This document shows positions 1 through 15,210 of a stretch of 64,000 nucleotides of DNA, piece by piece. Within the stretch, counting starts at the first letter, position 1. Every line of letters begins with the position of its first letter. The DNA comes from Clusia tigrina (lineage: Eukaryota > Arthropoda > Insecta > Diptera > Clusiidae), in contig OV050030.1 of assembly GCA_920105625.2 (NCBI GenBank), positions 216,116,325 to 216,180,324 on the forward strand, read 5' to 3'. A program made the translations under genes and the position numbers. The notes under the pieces are model-generated. The model saw only the letters and a list, made by a program, of their open reading frames with translations, did not search any database and was not told where the DNA came from.

Positions 1-1161
1 CACCTATCAAACTTTTCAACATTCAAATGCTTGTAACTTCTTACTGGAGAGTCATAAAATCTTGAAATTTTGTGACAATAAAGTACTCGAGCCTCTTGTA
101 AATTTAAGCTATCGCTCATAGCTATGCTACCCTTGAGTCCCAAATCAACCACTGCTATAGCTTCAAATGGCCCTAACTTCTATACGGTGCGTCGTATACC
201 TATCAAAGTTTGCAACAATCAAATGCTTGTAACTTTTTATTGGAGCGTCAGAAAGTCTGGAAATTTTGTGAAAATAAAGTACTCGAGCCTCTTATCAATT
301 TAAGTTATCGCTCATAGCTATGCTACCCTTGAGTCCCAAATCAAACACTGATAAAACTTCAAATGGCCCTAACTTCTATACGGTGCGTCGTATACCTATC
401 AAAGTTTGCAACAATCAAATGCTTCTAACTTTTTACTGGAGCGTCATAAAACCTTGAAATTTTGTGACAATAAATTACTCGAGCATCTCGTCAATTTAAC
501 CTATCGCTCATAGCTATGCCACCCTTGAGTCCCAAATCAAACACTGATAAAACTTCAAATGGCCCTAACTTCTGTACCCATCAAATTTTGCAACATTCAA
601 ATGCTTGTAACTTTTTACTGGAGCGTCATAAAATCTTGAAATTTTGTGACGATAAACTACTCGAACCTCTTATCAATTTAAGATATCGCTCATAGCTATG
701 CTACCCTTGAGTCCCAAATCAAACACTGATAAAACTTTAAATGGCCCTAACTTCTATAGGGTGCGTCTTGCACCTATCAAAGTTTGCAACAATCAAATGC
801 TTGCAACTTTTTACTGGAGCGTAATAAAAACTTGAAATTTTCTGACAATAAAGTACTCGAGCCTCTTATCAATTTAAGCTATCGCTCATAACTATGCTAC
901 CCTTGAGTCCCAAATCAAAGACTGATAATACTTCAAATGGCCCTAACTTCTATACGGTGCGTCCTATACCTATCAAATTTGGCAACAATCAAATGCTTGT
1001 AACTTTTTACTGGAGCGTCATAAAACCTTGAAATTTTGTGACAATAAATTACTCGAGCCTCTCGTCAATTTAAGCTATCTCTCATAGCTATGCCACCCTT
1101 GAGTCCCAAATAAAACACTGATAAAACTTCAAATGGCCCTAACTTCTATACCTATCCAAGT

Positions 1162-4100
1162 TTGCAACAATCAAATCCTAGTAACTTTTTACTGGAGCGT
1201 CATAAAATCTTGAAATTTTGTGACATAGCCTCTTATCAATTTAAGCTATCGCTCATAGCTATGCTACCCTTGAGTCCCAACTCAAACACTGATAAAACTT
1301 CAAATGGCCCTAGCTTCTATACGGTACATCCTACGCCTATCAAAGTTTGCAACGGTCAAATGCTTGTAAATTTTTACTGGAGCTTAATAAAATCTTGAAT
1401 TTTTGTGACAATAAAGTAGTCGAGCCTCTTGTCAATTTAAGCTATCGCTCATAGCTATGCTACCCTTGAGTCCCAAATCAAACACTGATAAACTTCAAAT
1501 GGCCCTAACTTATATACGGTGCGTCCCACAGCTATCAAACTTTTCACCATTCAAATGCTTGTAACTTACTGGAGAGTCATAAAATCTTGAAATTTTGTGA
1601 AAATAAAATACTCGAGCCTCTTGTAAATTGAAGCTATCACTCATAGCTATGCTACCCTTGAGTCCCAAATCAAACACTGATAGAACTTCAATTGGCCCTA
1701 ACTTCTATACGGTGCGTCCTATACCTATCAAAGTTTTCAACAATCAAATGCTTGTAAATTTTTACTGGAGCGTCATAAAATCTTGAAATATGGTGACAAT
1801 AAAGTACTCGAGCCTCTTATCAATTTAAGCTATGGCTCATAGCTATGCTACCCTTGAGTCCCAAATCAAACACTGATAAACTTCAAATGGCCCTAACTTC
1901 TCTACGATGCTTCCTACACCTATCAAAGTTTGCAACAATCAAATGCTTGTAACTTTTTACGGGAACGTCATAAAACCTTGAAATTTGGTGACAATAAGGT
2001 AATCGAGCCTCTTATCAATTTAAGCTATCGCTCATAGCTGTGCTACCCTTGAGTCCCAAATCAAACACTGTTAAAACTTTAAATGGCCTTAACTTCTATA
2101 CGGTGCGTCTTACACCTATCAAAGTTTGCAACAATCAAATGCTTGCAACTTTTTACTGGAGCGTCATAAAACCTTGAAATTTTGTGACAATAAAGTACTC
2201 GAGCCTCATCAATTTAAGCTATCGCTCATAGCTATGCTACCCTTGAGTCCCAAATCAAACACTGATAAAATTTCAAATGGCCCTAACTTCTATACCAATA
2301 AAATTTTGCAACATTCAAATGCTTGTAACTTTTTACTGGAGCGTCATAAAATTTTGAAATTTTGTGACAATAAACTACTCGAGCCTCTTATCAATTTAAG
2401 CTATCGCTCATAGCTATGCTACCCTTGAGTCCCAAATCAAACACTGATAAAACTTCAAATGGCCCTAGCTTCTATACGGTGCATCCTACGCCTATCAAAG
2501 CAACAGTCAAATGCTTGTAACTTTTTACTGGAGCTTAATAAAATCTTGAATTTTTGTGACAATAAAGTAGTCGAGCCTCTTGCCAATTTAAGCTATCGCT
2601 CATAGCTATGCTACCCTTGAGTCCCAAATCAAACACTGATAAACTTCGAATGGCCCTAACTTCTATACGGTGCGTCCCACACCTATCAAACTTTTCACCA
2701 TTCAAATGCTTGTAACTTCTTACTGGAGAGTCATAAAATCTTGAAATTTTGTGAAAATAAAATACTCGAGCCTCTTGTAAATTGAAGCTATCACTCATAG
2801 CTATGCTACCCTTGAGTCCCAAATCAAACACTGATATAACTTCAATTGCCCTAACTTCTATACGGTGCGTCCTATACCTATCAAAGTTTTCAACAATCAA
2901 ATGCTTGTAAATTTTTACTGGAGCGTCATAAAATCTTGAAATTTGGTGACAATAAAGTACTCGAGCCTCTTATCAATTTAAGCTATGGCTCATAGCTATG
3001 CTACCCTTGAGTCCCAAATCAAACACTGATAAACTTCAAATGGCCCTAACTTCCATACGATGCGTCCTACACCTATCAAAGTTTGCAACAATCAAAAGCT
3101 TGCAACTTTTTACTGGAGCGTCATAAAACCTTGAAATTTTGTGACAATAAAGTACTCGCGCCTCATCAATTTAAGCTATCGCTCATAGCTATGCTACCCT
3201 TGAGTTCCAAATAAAACAATGATAAAACTTCAAATGGCCCTAACTTCTATATGGTGCGTCCTATACCTATCAAAGATTGCAACAATCAAATGCTTGTAAC
3301 TTTTTACTGGAGCTTAATAAAATCTTGAAAATTAGTGGCAATAAAGTACTCGAGCCTCTTGTCAATTTAAGCTATCGCCCATAGCTATGCTACCCTTGAG
3401 TCCCAAATCAAAGACTGATAATACTTCAAATGGCCCTAACTTCTTTGCGGTGTGTCCTATACCTATCAAAGTTGGCAACAATCAAATGCTTGTAACTTTT
3501 TACTGGAGCGTCATAGAACCTTGAAATTTTGTGACAATAAAGTACTCGAGGCTCTTATCAATTTAAGCTATCGCTCATAGCTATTCCACCCTTGAGTCCC
3601 AAATCAGACACTGATAAAACTTCAAATGGCCCTAACTTCTATACGGTGCGTCCTATACCTATCAAAGTTTGCAACAATCAAATGCTTGTAACTTTTTACT
3701 CGAGCGTCATAAAAACTTGAAATTTTGTGACAATAAAGTATTCGAGCCTCTTGTCAATTTAAGCTATGACTCATAGCTATGCTACCCTTGAGTCCCAAAT
3801 CAAACACTGATAAAACATCAAATTGCCCTAACTTCTATACGGTGCGACCTACACCTATCAAACTTTTCAACATTCAAATGCTTGTAACTTCTTACTGGAG
3901 AGTCATAAAATCTTGAAATTTTGTGACAATAAAGTACTCGAGCCTATTATTAAATTAAGCTATCGCTCATAGCTATGCTACTCTTGAGTCCCAAATCAAA
4001 CACTGATAAAACTTCAAATGGCCCTAACTTCTATACGGTGCGTCCTATACCCATCAAAGTTTGTAACAATCAAACTTTTGTAACTTTTTACTGGAGCGTC

Positions 4101-7100
4101 ATAGAACCTTGAAATTTTGTGACAATAAAGTACTCGAGCCTCTTATCAATTTAAGCTATCGCTCATAGCTATTCCACCCTTGAGTCCCAAATCAGACACT
4201 GATAAAACTTCAAATGGCCCTAACTTCTATACGGTGCGTCCTATACCCATCAAAGTTTGCAACAATCAAATGCTTGTAACTTTTTACTGGAGCGTCATAA
4301 AATCTTGAAATTTTGTGACATAGCCTCTTATCAATTTAAGCTATCGCTCATAGCTATGCTACCCTTGAGTCCCAACTCAAACACTGATAAAACTTCAAAT
4401 GGCCCTAGCTTCTATACGGTACATCCTACGCCTATCACAGTTTGCAACGGTCAAATGCTTGTAAATTTTTACTGGAGCTTAATAAAATCTTGAATTTTTG
4501 TGACAATAAAGTAGTCGAGCCTCTTGTCAATTTAAGCTATCGCTCATAGCTATGCTACCCTTGAGTCCCAAATCAAACACTGATAAACTTCAAATGGCCC
4601 TAACTTATATACGGTGCGTCCCACAGCTATCAAACTTTTCACCATTCAAATGCTTGTAACTTACTGGAGAGTCATAAAATCTTGAAATTTTGTGAAAATA
4701 AAATACTCGAGCCTCTTGTAAATTGAAGCTATCACTCATAGCTATGCTACCCTTGAGTCCCAAATCAAACACTGATAGAACTTCAATTGGCCCTAACTTC
4801 TATACGGTGCGTCCTATACCTATCAAAGTTTTCAACAATCAAATGCTTGTAAATTTTTACTGGAGCGTCATAAAATCTTGAAATATGGTGACAATAAAGT
4901 ACTCGAGCCTCTTATCAATTTAAGCTATGGCTCATAGCTATGCTACCCTTGAGTCCCAAATCAAACACTGATAAACTTCAAATGGCCCTAACTTCTCTAC
5001 GATGCTTCCTACACCTATCAAAGTTTGCAACAATCAAATGCTTGTAACTTTTTACGGGAACGTCATAAAACCTTGAAATTTGGTGACAATAAGGTACTCG
5101 AGCCTCTTATCAATTTAAGCTATCGCTCATAGCTGTGCTACCCTTGAGTCCCAAATCAAACACTGTTAAAACTTTAAATGGCCTTAACTTCTATACGGTG
5201 CGTCTTACACCTATCAAAGTTTGCAACAATCAAATGCTTGCAACTTTTTACTGGAGCGTCATAAAACCTTGAAATTTTGTGACAATAAAGTAATCGAGCC
5301 TCAACAATTTAAGCTATCGCTCATAGCTATGCTACCCTTGAGTCCCAAATCAAACACTGATAAAACTTCAAATGGCCCTAACTTCTATACCAATAAAATT
5401 TTGCAACATTCAAATGCTTGTAACTTTTTACTGGAGCGTCATAAAATTTTGAAATTTTGTGACAATAAACTACTCGAGCCTCTTATCAATTTAAGCTATC
5501 GCTCATAGCTATGCTACCCTTGAGTCCCAAATCAAACACTGATAAAACTTCAAATGGCCCTAGCTTCTATACGGTGCATCCTACGCCTATCAAAGTTTGC
5601 AACAGTCAAATGCTTGTAACTTTTTACTGGAGCTTAATAAAATCTTGAATTTTTGTGACAATAAAGTAGTCGTCTTGTCAATTTAAGCTATCGCTCATAG
5701 CTATGCTACCCTTGAGTCCCAAATCAAACACTGATAAACTTCAAATGGCCCTAACTTCTATACGGTGCGTCCCACACCTATCAAACTTTTCACCATTCAA
5801 ATGCTTGTAACTTCTTACTGGAGAGTCATAAAATCTTGAAATTTTGTGAAAATAAAATACTCGAGCCTCTTGTAAATTGAAGCTATCACTCATAGCTATG
5901 CTACCCTTGAGTCCCAAATCAAACACTGATATAACTTCAATTGGCCCTAACTTCTATACGGTGCGTCCTATACCTATCAAAGTTTTCAACAATCAAATGC
6001 TTGTAAATTTTTACTGGAGCGTCATAAAATCTTGAAATTTGGTGACAATAAAGTACTCGAGCCTCTTATCAATTTAAGCTATGGCTCATAGCTATGCTAC
6101 CCTTGAGTCCCAAATCAAACACTGATAAACTTCAAATGGCCCTAACTTCCATACGATGCGTCCTACACCTATCAAAGTTTGCAACAATCAAAAGTTTGCA
6201 ACTTTTTACTGGAGCGTCATAAAACCTTGAAATTTTGTGACAATAAAGTACTCGCGCCTCATCAATTTAAGCTATCGCTCATAGCTATGCTACCCTTGAG
6301 TTCCAAATAAAACAATGATAAAACTTCAAATGGCCCTAACTTCTATATGGTGCGTCCTATACCTATCAAAGATTGCCACAATCAAATGCTTGTAACTTTT
6401 TACTGGAGCTTAATAAAATCTTGAAAATTAGTGGCAATAAAGTACTCGAGCCTCTTGTCAATTTAAGCTATCGCCCATAGCTATGCTACCCTTGAGTCCC
6501 AAATCAAGGACTGATAATACTTCAAATGGCCCTAACTTCTTTGCGGTGTGTCCTATACCTATCAAAGTTGGCAACAATCAAATGCTTGTAACTTTTTACT
6601 GGAGCGTCATAGAACCTTGAAATTTTGTGACAATAAAGTACTCGAGCCTCTTATCAATTTAAGCTATCGCTCATAGCTATGCTACCCTTGAGTCCCAAAT
6701 CAGACACTGATAAAACTTCAAATGGCATTAACTTCTATACGGTGCGTCCTATACCTATCAAAGTTTGCAACAATCAAATGCTTGTAACTTTTTACTCGAG
6801 CGTCATAAAAACTTGAAATTTTGTGACAATAAAGTATTCGAGCCTCTTGTCAATTTAAGCTATGACTCATAGCTATGCTACCCTTGAGTCCCAAATCAAA
6901 CACTGATAAAACATCAAATTGCCCTAACTTCTATACGGTGCGACCTACACCTATCAAACTTTTCAACATTCAAATGCTTGTAACTTCTTACTGGAGAGTC
7001 ATAAAATCTTGAAATTTTGTGACAATAAAGTACTCGAGCCTCTTGTAAATTTAAGCTATCGCTCATAGCTATGCTACCCTTGAGTCCCAAATAAAACACT

Positions 7101-9500
7101 GATAAAACTTCAAATGGCCCTAACTTCTATACCTATCCAAGTTTGCAACAATCAAATGCTAGTAACTTTTTACTGGAGCGTCATAAAATCTTGAAATTTT
7201 GTGACATAGCCTCTTATCAATTTAAGCTATCGCTCATAGCTATGCTACCCTTGAGTCCCAACTCAAACACTGATAAAACTTCAAATGGCCCTAGCTTCTA
7301 TACGGTACATCCTACGCCTATCAAAGTTTGCAACGGTCAAATGCTTGTAAATTTTTACTGGAGCTTAATAAAATCTTGAATTTTTGTGACACTAAAGTAG
7401 TCGAGCCTCTTGTCAATTTAAGCTATCGCTCATAGCTATGCTACCCTTGAGTCCCAAATCAAACACTGATAAACTTCAAATGGCCCTAACTTATATACGG
7501 TGCGTCCCACAGCTATCAAACTTTTCACCATTCAAATGCTTGTAACTTACTGGAGAGTCATAAAATCTTGAAATTTTGTGAAAATAAAATACTCGAGCCT
7601 CTTGTAAATTGAAGCTATCACTCATAGCTATGCTACCCTTGAGTCCCAAATCAAACACTGATAGAACTTCAATTGGCCCTAACTTCTTTCGGTGCGTCCT
7701 ATACCTATCAAAGTTTTCAACAATCAAATGCTTGTAAATTTTTACTGGAGCGTCATAAAATCTTGAAATATGGTGACAATAAAGTACTCGAGCCTCTTAT
7801 CAATTTAAGCTATGGCTCATAGCTATGCTACCCTTGAGTCCCAAATCAAACACTGATAAACTTCAAATGGCCCTAACTTCTCTACGATGCTTCCTACACC
7901 TATCAAAGTTTGCAACAATCAAATGCTTGTAACTTTTTACGGGAACGTCATAAAACCTTGAAATTTGGTGACAATAAGGTACTCGAGCCTCTTATCAATT
8001 TAAGCTATCGCTCATAGCTGTGCTACCCTTGAGTCCCAAATCAAACACTGTTAAAACTTTAAATGGCCTTAACTTCTATACGGTGCGTCTTACACCTATC
8101 AAAGTTTGCAACAATCAAATGCTTGCAACTTTTTACTGGAGCGTCATAAAACCTTGAAATTTTGTGACAATAAAGTACTCGAGCCTCATCAATTTAAGCT
8201 ATCGCTCATAGCTATGCTACCCTTGAGTCCCAAATCAAACACTGATAAAACTTCAAATGGCCCTAACTTCTATACCAATAAAATTTTGCAACATTCAAAT
8301 GCTTGTAACTTTTTACTGGAGCGTCATAAAATTTTGAAATTTTGTGACAATAAACTACTCGAGCCTCTTATCAATTTAAGCTATCGCTCATAGCTATGCT
8401 ACCCTTGAGTCCCAAATCAAACACTGATAAAACTTCAAATGGCCCTAGCTTCTATACGGTGCATCCTACGCCTATCAAAGTTTGCAACAGTCAAATGCTT
8501 GTAACTTTTTACTGGAGCTTAATAAAATCTTGAATTTTTGTGACAATAAAGTAGTCGAGCCTCTTGTCAATTTAAGCTATCGCTCATAGCTATGCTACCC
8601 TTGAGTCCCAAATCAAACACTGATAAACTTCGAATGGCCCTAACTTCTATACGGTGCGTCCCACACCTATCAAACTTTTCACCATTCAAATGCTTGTAAC
8701 TTCTTACTGGAGAGTCATAAAATCTTGAAATTTTGTGAAAATAAAATACTCGAGCCTCTTGTAAATTGAAGCTATCACTCATAGCTATGCTACCCTTGAG
8801 TACCAAATCAAACACTGATATAACTTCAATTGGCCCTAACTTCTATACGGTGCGTCCTATACCTATCAGAGTTTTCAACAATCAAATGCTTGTAAATTTT
8901 TACTGGAGCGTCATAAAATCTTGAAATTTGGTGACAATAAAGTACTCGAGCCTCTTATCAATTTAAGCTATGGCTCATAGCTATGCTACCGTTGAGTCCC
9001 AAATCAAACACTGATAAACTTCAAATGGCCCTAACTTCCATACGATGCGTCCTACACCTATCAAAGTTTGCAACAATCAAAAGCTTGCAACTTTTTACTG
9101 GAGCGTCATAAAACCTTGAAATTTTGTGACAATAAAGTACTCGCGCCTCATCAATTTAAGCTATCGCTCATAGCTATGCTACCCTTGAGTTCCAAATAAA
9201 ACAATGATAAAACTTCAAATGGCCCTAACTTCTATATGGTGCGTCCTATACCTATCAAAGATTGCAACAATCAAATGCTTGTAACTTTTTACTGGAGCTT
9301 AATAAAATCTTGAAAATTAGTGGCAATAAAGTACTCGAGCCTCTTGTCAATTTAAGCTATCGCCCATAGCTATGCTACCCTTGAGTCCCAAATCAAAGAC
9401 TGATAATACTTCAAATGGCCCTAACTTCTTTGCGGTGTGTCCTATACCTATCAAAGTTGGCAACAATCAAATGCTTGTAACTTTTTACTGGAGCGTCATA
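1162..9500 (+). repeat. Higher-order block family A (~2.9-3.1 kb), three tandem copies
   Basis: Marker monomers repeat at a constant offset. A monomer lacking about 12 bp before 'gcctctt' ('gtgacatagcc') lies at about 1222, 4317 and 7203. The short variant 'ttctataccaataaaattttg' lies at about 2290, 5385 and 8270. Offsets are 3095 bp (copy 1 to 2) and 2885-2886 bp (copy 2 to 3), so copies contain about 15-16 monomers and differ by roughly one monomer. Within the blocks sequence agreement is much higher than between adjacent monomers. Copy 3 stays aligned to about 9520 and then departs. Boundaries are set at the first marker and are arbitrary within the tandem phase. Confidence 0.85.
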
Positions 9501-12500
9501 GAACCTTGAAATTTTGTGACTATAAATTACTCGAGCCTCTCGTCAATTTAAGCTATCGCTCATAGCTATTCCACCCTTGAGTCCCAAATAAAACACTGAT
9601 AAAACTTCAAATGGCCCTAACTTCTATACCAATAAAATTTTGCAACATTCAAATGCTTGTAACTTTTTACTGGAGCGTCATAAAATCTTGAAATTTTGTG
9701 ACAATAAACTACTCGAGCTTCTTATCTATTTAAGATATCGCTCATAGCTATGCTACCCTTGAGTCCCAAATAAAATACTGATAAAACTTTAAATGGCCCT
9801 AACTTCTATACGGTGCGTCTTACAGCTTTCAAGGGTGCAACAATCAAATGCCTGCAACTTTTTTCTGGAGCGTAATAAAAACTTGAAATTTTGTGACAAT
9901 AAAGTACTCGAGCCTCTTATCAATTTAAGCTATCGCTCATAGCTATGCTACCCTTCAGTCCCAAATCAGACACTGATAAAACTTCAAATGGCCCTAACTT
10001 CTATACGGTGCGTCCTATACCTATCAAAGTTTGCAACAATCAAATGCTTGTAACTTTTTACTCGAGCGTCATAAAAACTTGAAATTTTGTGACAATAAAG
10101 TATTCGAGCCTCTTGTCAATTTAAGCTCTGACTCATAGCTATGCTACCCTTGAGTCCCAAATCAAACACTGATAAAACTTCAAATTGCCCTAACTTCTAT
10201 ACGGTGCGACCTACACCTATCAAACTTTTCAACATTCAAATGCTTGTAACTTCTTACTGGAAAGTCATAAAATCTTGAAATTTTGTGACAATAAAGTACT
10301 CGAGCCTCTTGTAAATTTAAGCTATCGCTCATAGCTATGCTACCCTTGAGTCCCAAATCAACCACTGCTAAAGCTTCAAATGGCCCTAACTTCTATACGG
10401 TGCGTCGTATACCTATCAAAGTTTGCAACAATCAAATGCTTGTAACTTTTAATTGGAGCGTCATAAAGTCTGGAAATTTGTTGACAATAAAGTACTCGAG
10501 CATCTTATCAATTTAAGCTATCGCTCATAGCTATGCTACCCTTGAGTCCCAAATCAAACACTGATAAAACTTCAAATGGCCCTAACTTCTATACGGTGTG
10601 TCCTACACCTATCAAAGTTTGCAATAATCAAATACTTGTAACTTTTTACTGAAGCGTCATAAAACCTTGAAATTTGGTGACAATAAAGTACTCGAGCCTC
10701 ATCAATTTGAGACATCGCTCACAGCTATGCTACCCTTGAGTCCCAAATCAAACACTGATAAAACTGAAAATGGCCCTAACTTCTATATAGTGCGTCTTAC
10801 ACCTATCAAAGTTTGCAACAATCAAATGATTGCATCTTTTTACTGGACCGTAATCAAATCTTGAAAATTAGTGGCAATAAAGTACTCGAGCCTCTTGTCA
10901 ATTTAAGCTATCGCTCATAGATATGCTACCTTTGAGTCCCAAATCAAAGACTGATAATACTTCAAATGGCCCTAACTTCTTTGAGGTGTGTCCTATACCT
11001 ATCAAAGTTGGCAACAATCAAATGCTTGTAACTTTTTACTGGAGCGTCATAAAGTCTGGAAATTTGTTGACAATAAAGTACTCGAGCATCTTATCAATTT
11101 AAGCTATCGCTCATAGCTATGCTACCCTTGAGTCCCAAATCAAACACTGATAAAACTTCAAATCGCCCTAACTTCTATACGGTGCGTCCTATACCTATCA
11201 AACTTTTCAACATTCAAATGCTTGTAACTTCTTACTGGAGAGTCATGAAATCTTGAAATTTTGTGACAATAAAGTACTCGAACCTGTTGTAAATTTAAGC
11301 TATCGCTCATAGCTATGCTACCCTTGAGTCCCAAATCAACCACTGCTAAAGCTTCAAATGGCCCTAACTTCTATACGGTGCGTCGTATACCTATCAAAGT
11401 TTGCAACAATCAAATGCTTCTAACTTTTTACTGGAGCGTCATAAAACCTTGAAATTTTGTGACAATAAATTACTCGAGCATCTCGTCAATTTAAGCTATC
11501 GCTCATAGCTATGCCACCCTTCAGTCCCAAATCAAACACTGATAAAACTTCAAATGGCCCTAACTTCTATACCAATCAAATTTTGCAACATTCAAATGCT
11601 TGTAACTTTTTACTGAAGCGTCATAAAATCTTGAAATTTTGTGACAATAAACTACTCGAGCCTCTTATCAATTTAAGATATCGCTCATAACTATGCTACC
11701 CTTGAGTCCCAAATCAAAGACTGATAATACTTCAAATGGCCCTAACTTCTATACGGTGCGTCTTACACCTATCAAAGTTTGCAACAATCAAATGCTTGCA
11801 ACTTTTTACTGGAGCGTAATAAAAACTTGAAATTTTGTGACAATAAAGTACTCGAGCCTCTTATCAATTTAAGTTATCGCTCATAACTATGCTACCCTTG
11901 AGTCCCAAATCAAAGACTGATAATACTTCAAATGGCCCTAACTTCTATACCAATAAAATTTTGCAACATTCAAATGCTTGTAACTTTTTACTGGAGCGTC
12001 ATAAAATCTTGAAATTTTGTGACAATAAACTACTCGAGCCTCTTATCAATTTAAGCTATCGCTCATAGCTATGCTACCCTTGAGTCCCAAATCAAACACT
12101 GATAAAACTTCAAATGGCCCTAGCTTCTATACGGTGCATCCTACGCCTATCAAAGTTTGCAACAGTCAAATGCTTGTAATTTTTTACTGGAGCTTAATAA
12201 AATCTTGAATTTTTGTGACAATAAAGTAGTCGAGCCTCTTGTCAATTTAAGCTATCGCTCATAGCTATGCTACCCTTGAGTCCCAACTCAAACACTGATA
12301 AACTTCGAATGGCCCTAACTTCTATACGGTGCGTCCCACACCTATCAAACTTTTCACCATTCAAATGCTTGTAACTTCTTACTGGAGAGTCATAAAATCT
12401 TGAAATTTTGTGAAAATAAAATACTCGAGCCTCTTGTAAATTGAAGCTATCACTCATAGCTATGCTACCCTTGAGTCCCAAATCAAACACTGATATAACT

Positions 12501-15210
12501 TCAATTGGCCCTAACTTCTATACGGTGCGTCCTATACCTATCAAAGTTTTCAACAATCAAATGCTTGTAAATTTTTACTGGAGCGTCATAAAATCTTGAA
12601 ATTTGGTGACAATAAAGTACTCGAGCCTCTTATCAATTTAAGCTATGGCTCATAGCTATGCTACCCTTGAGTCCCAAATCAAACACTGATAAACTTCAAA
12701 TGGCCCTAACTTCCATACGATGCGTCCTACACCTATCAAAGTTTGCAACAATCAAAAGCTTGCAACTTTTTACTGGAGCGTCATAAAACCTTGAAATTTT
12801 GTGACAATAAAGTACTCGCGCCTCATCAATTTAAGCTATCGCTCATAGCTATGCTACCCTTGAGTTCCAAATAAAACAATGATAAAACTTCAAATGGCCC
12901 TAACTTCTATATGGTGCGTCCTATACCTATCAAAGATTGCAACAATCAAATGCTTGTAACTTTTTACTGGAGCTTAATAAAATCTTGAAAATTAGTGGCA
13001 ATAAATTACTCGAGCCTCTTGTCAATTTAAGCTATCGCCCATAGCTATGCTACCCTTGAGTCCCAAATCAAAGACTGATAATACTTCAAATGGCCCTAAC
13101 TTCTTTGCGGTGTGTCCTATACCTATCAAAGTTGGCAACAATCAAATGCTTGTAACTTTTTACTGGAGCGTCATAGAACCTTGAAATTTTGTGACAATAA
13201 ATTACTCGAGCCTCTCGTCAATTTAAGCTATCGCTCATAGCTATTCCACCCTTGAGTCCCAAATAAAACACTGATAAAACTTCAAATGGCCCTAACTTCT
13301 ATACCAATAAAATTTTGCAACATTCAAATGCTTGTAACTTTTTACTGGAGCGTCATAAAATCTTGAAATTTTGTGACAATAAACTACTCGAGCCTCTTAT
13401 CTATTTAAGATATCGCTCATAGCTATGCTACCCTTGAGTCCCAAATAAAATACTGATAAAACTTTAAATGGCCCTAACTTCTATACGGTGCGTCTTACAC
13501 CTTTCAAGGGTGCAACAATCAAATGCTTGTAACTTTTTATTGGAGCGTCATAAAGTCTGGAAATTTGTTGACAATAAAGTACTCGAGCATCTTATCAATT
13601 TAAGCTATCGCTCATAGCTATGCTACCCTTGAGTCCCAAATCAAACACTGATAAAACTTCAAATGGCCCTAACTTCTATACGGTGTGTCCTACACCTATC
13701 AAAGTTTGCAATAATCAAATACTTGTAACTTTTTACTGAAGCGTCATAAAACCTTGAAATTTGGTGACAATAAAGTACTCGAGCCTCATCAATTTGAGAC
13801 ATCGCTCACAGCTATGCTACCCTTGAGTCCCAAATCAAACACTGATAAAAATGAAAATGGCCCTAACTTCTATATAGTGCGTCTTACACCTATCAAAGTT
13901 TGCAACAATCAAATGATTGCATCTTTTTACTGGAGCGTAATCAAATCTTGAAAATTAGTGGCAATAAAGTACTCGAGCCTCTTGTCAATTTAAGCTATCG
14001 CTCATAGATATGCTACCTTTGAGTCCCAAATCAAAGACTGATAATACTTCAAATGGCCCTAACTTCTTTGAGGTGTGTCCTATACCTATCAAAGTTGGCA
14101 ACAATCAAATGCTTGTAACTTTTTACTGGAGCGTCATAGAACCTTGAAATTTTGTGACAATAAATTACTCGAGCCTCTTGTCAATTTAAGCTATCGCTCA
14201 TAACTATTCCACCCTTGAGTCCCAAATCAAACACTGATAAAACTTCAAATCGCCCTAACTTCTATAGCGATCAAATTTTGCAACATTCAACTGCTTGTAA
14301 CTTTTTACTGGAGCGTCATAAAATCTTGAAATTTTGTGACAATAAACTACTCGAGCCTCTTATCAATTTAAGATATCGCTCATAGCGATGCTACCCTTGA
14401 GTCCCAAATCAAAGACTGATAATACTTCAAATGGCCCTAACTTCTATACGGTGCGTCCTATACCTATCAAACTTTTCAACATTCAAATGCTTGTAACTTC
14501 TTACTGGAGAGTCATGAAATCTTGAAATTTTGTGACAATAAAGTACTCGAGCCTGTTGTAAATTTAAGCTATCGCTCATAGCTATGCTACCCTTGAGTCC
14601 CAAATCAACCACTGCTAAAGCTTCAAATGGCCCTAACTTCTATACGGTGCGTCGTATACCTATCAAAGTTTGCAACAATCAAATGCTTCTAACTTTTTAC
14701 TGGAGCGTCATAAAACCTTGAAATTTTGTGACAATAAATTACTCGAGCATCTCGTCAATTTAAGCTATCGCTCATAGCTATGCCACCCTTCAGTCCCAAA
14801 TCAAACACTGATAAAACTTCAAATGGCCCTAACTTCTATACCAATCAAATTTTGCAACATTCAAATGCTTGTAACTTTTTACTGAAGCGTCATAAAATCT
14901 TGAAATTTTGTGACAATAAACTACTCGAGCCTCTTATCAATTTAAGATATCGCTCATAACTATGCTACCCTTGAGTCCCAAATCAAAGACTGATAATACT
15001 TCAAATGGCCCTAACTTCTATACGGTGCGTCTTACACCTATCAAAGTTTGCAACAATCAAATGCTTGCAACTTTTTACTGGAGCGTAATAAAAACTTGAA
15101 ATTTTGTGACAATAAAGTACTCGAGCCTCTTATCAATTTAAGTTATCGCTCATAACTATGCTACCCTTGAGTCCCAAATCAAAGACTGATAATACTTCAA
15201 ATGGCCCTAA
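8270..15210 (+). repeat. Higher-order block family B (~3.1-3.7 kb), two tandem copies
   Basis: Sequence 8270-9840 recurs at 11945-13515 (offset 3675). Next, 10440-11030 recurs at 13525-14115 (offset about 3087), and 11160-11950 recurs at 14427-15210 (offset 3269). The stepwise change of offset shows that monomers were gained or lost inside one copy after the block doubled. Shared markers include 'cctttcaagggtgcaac' (about 9834 and 13505), 'tttattggagcgtcataaag'-type monomers, and a monomer with 'gagacatcgctcacagc' at about 10708 and 13795. The first part overlaps the third copy of block family A, so A and B are nested products of successive exchanges. Confidence 0.8.
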
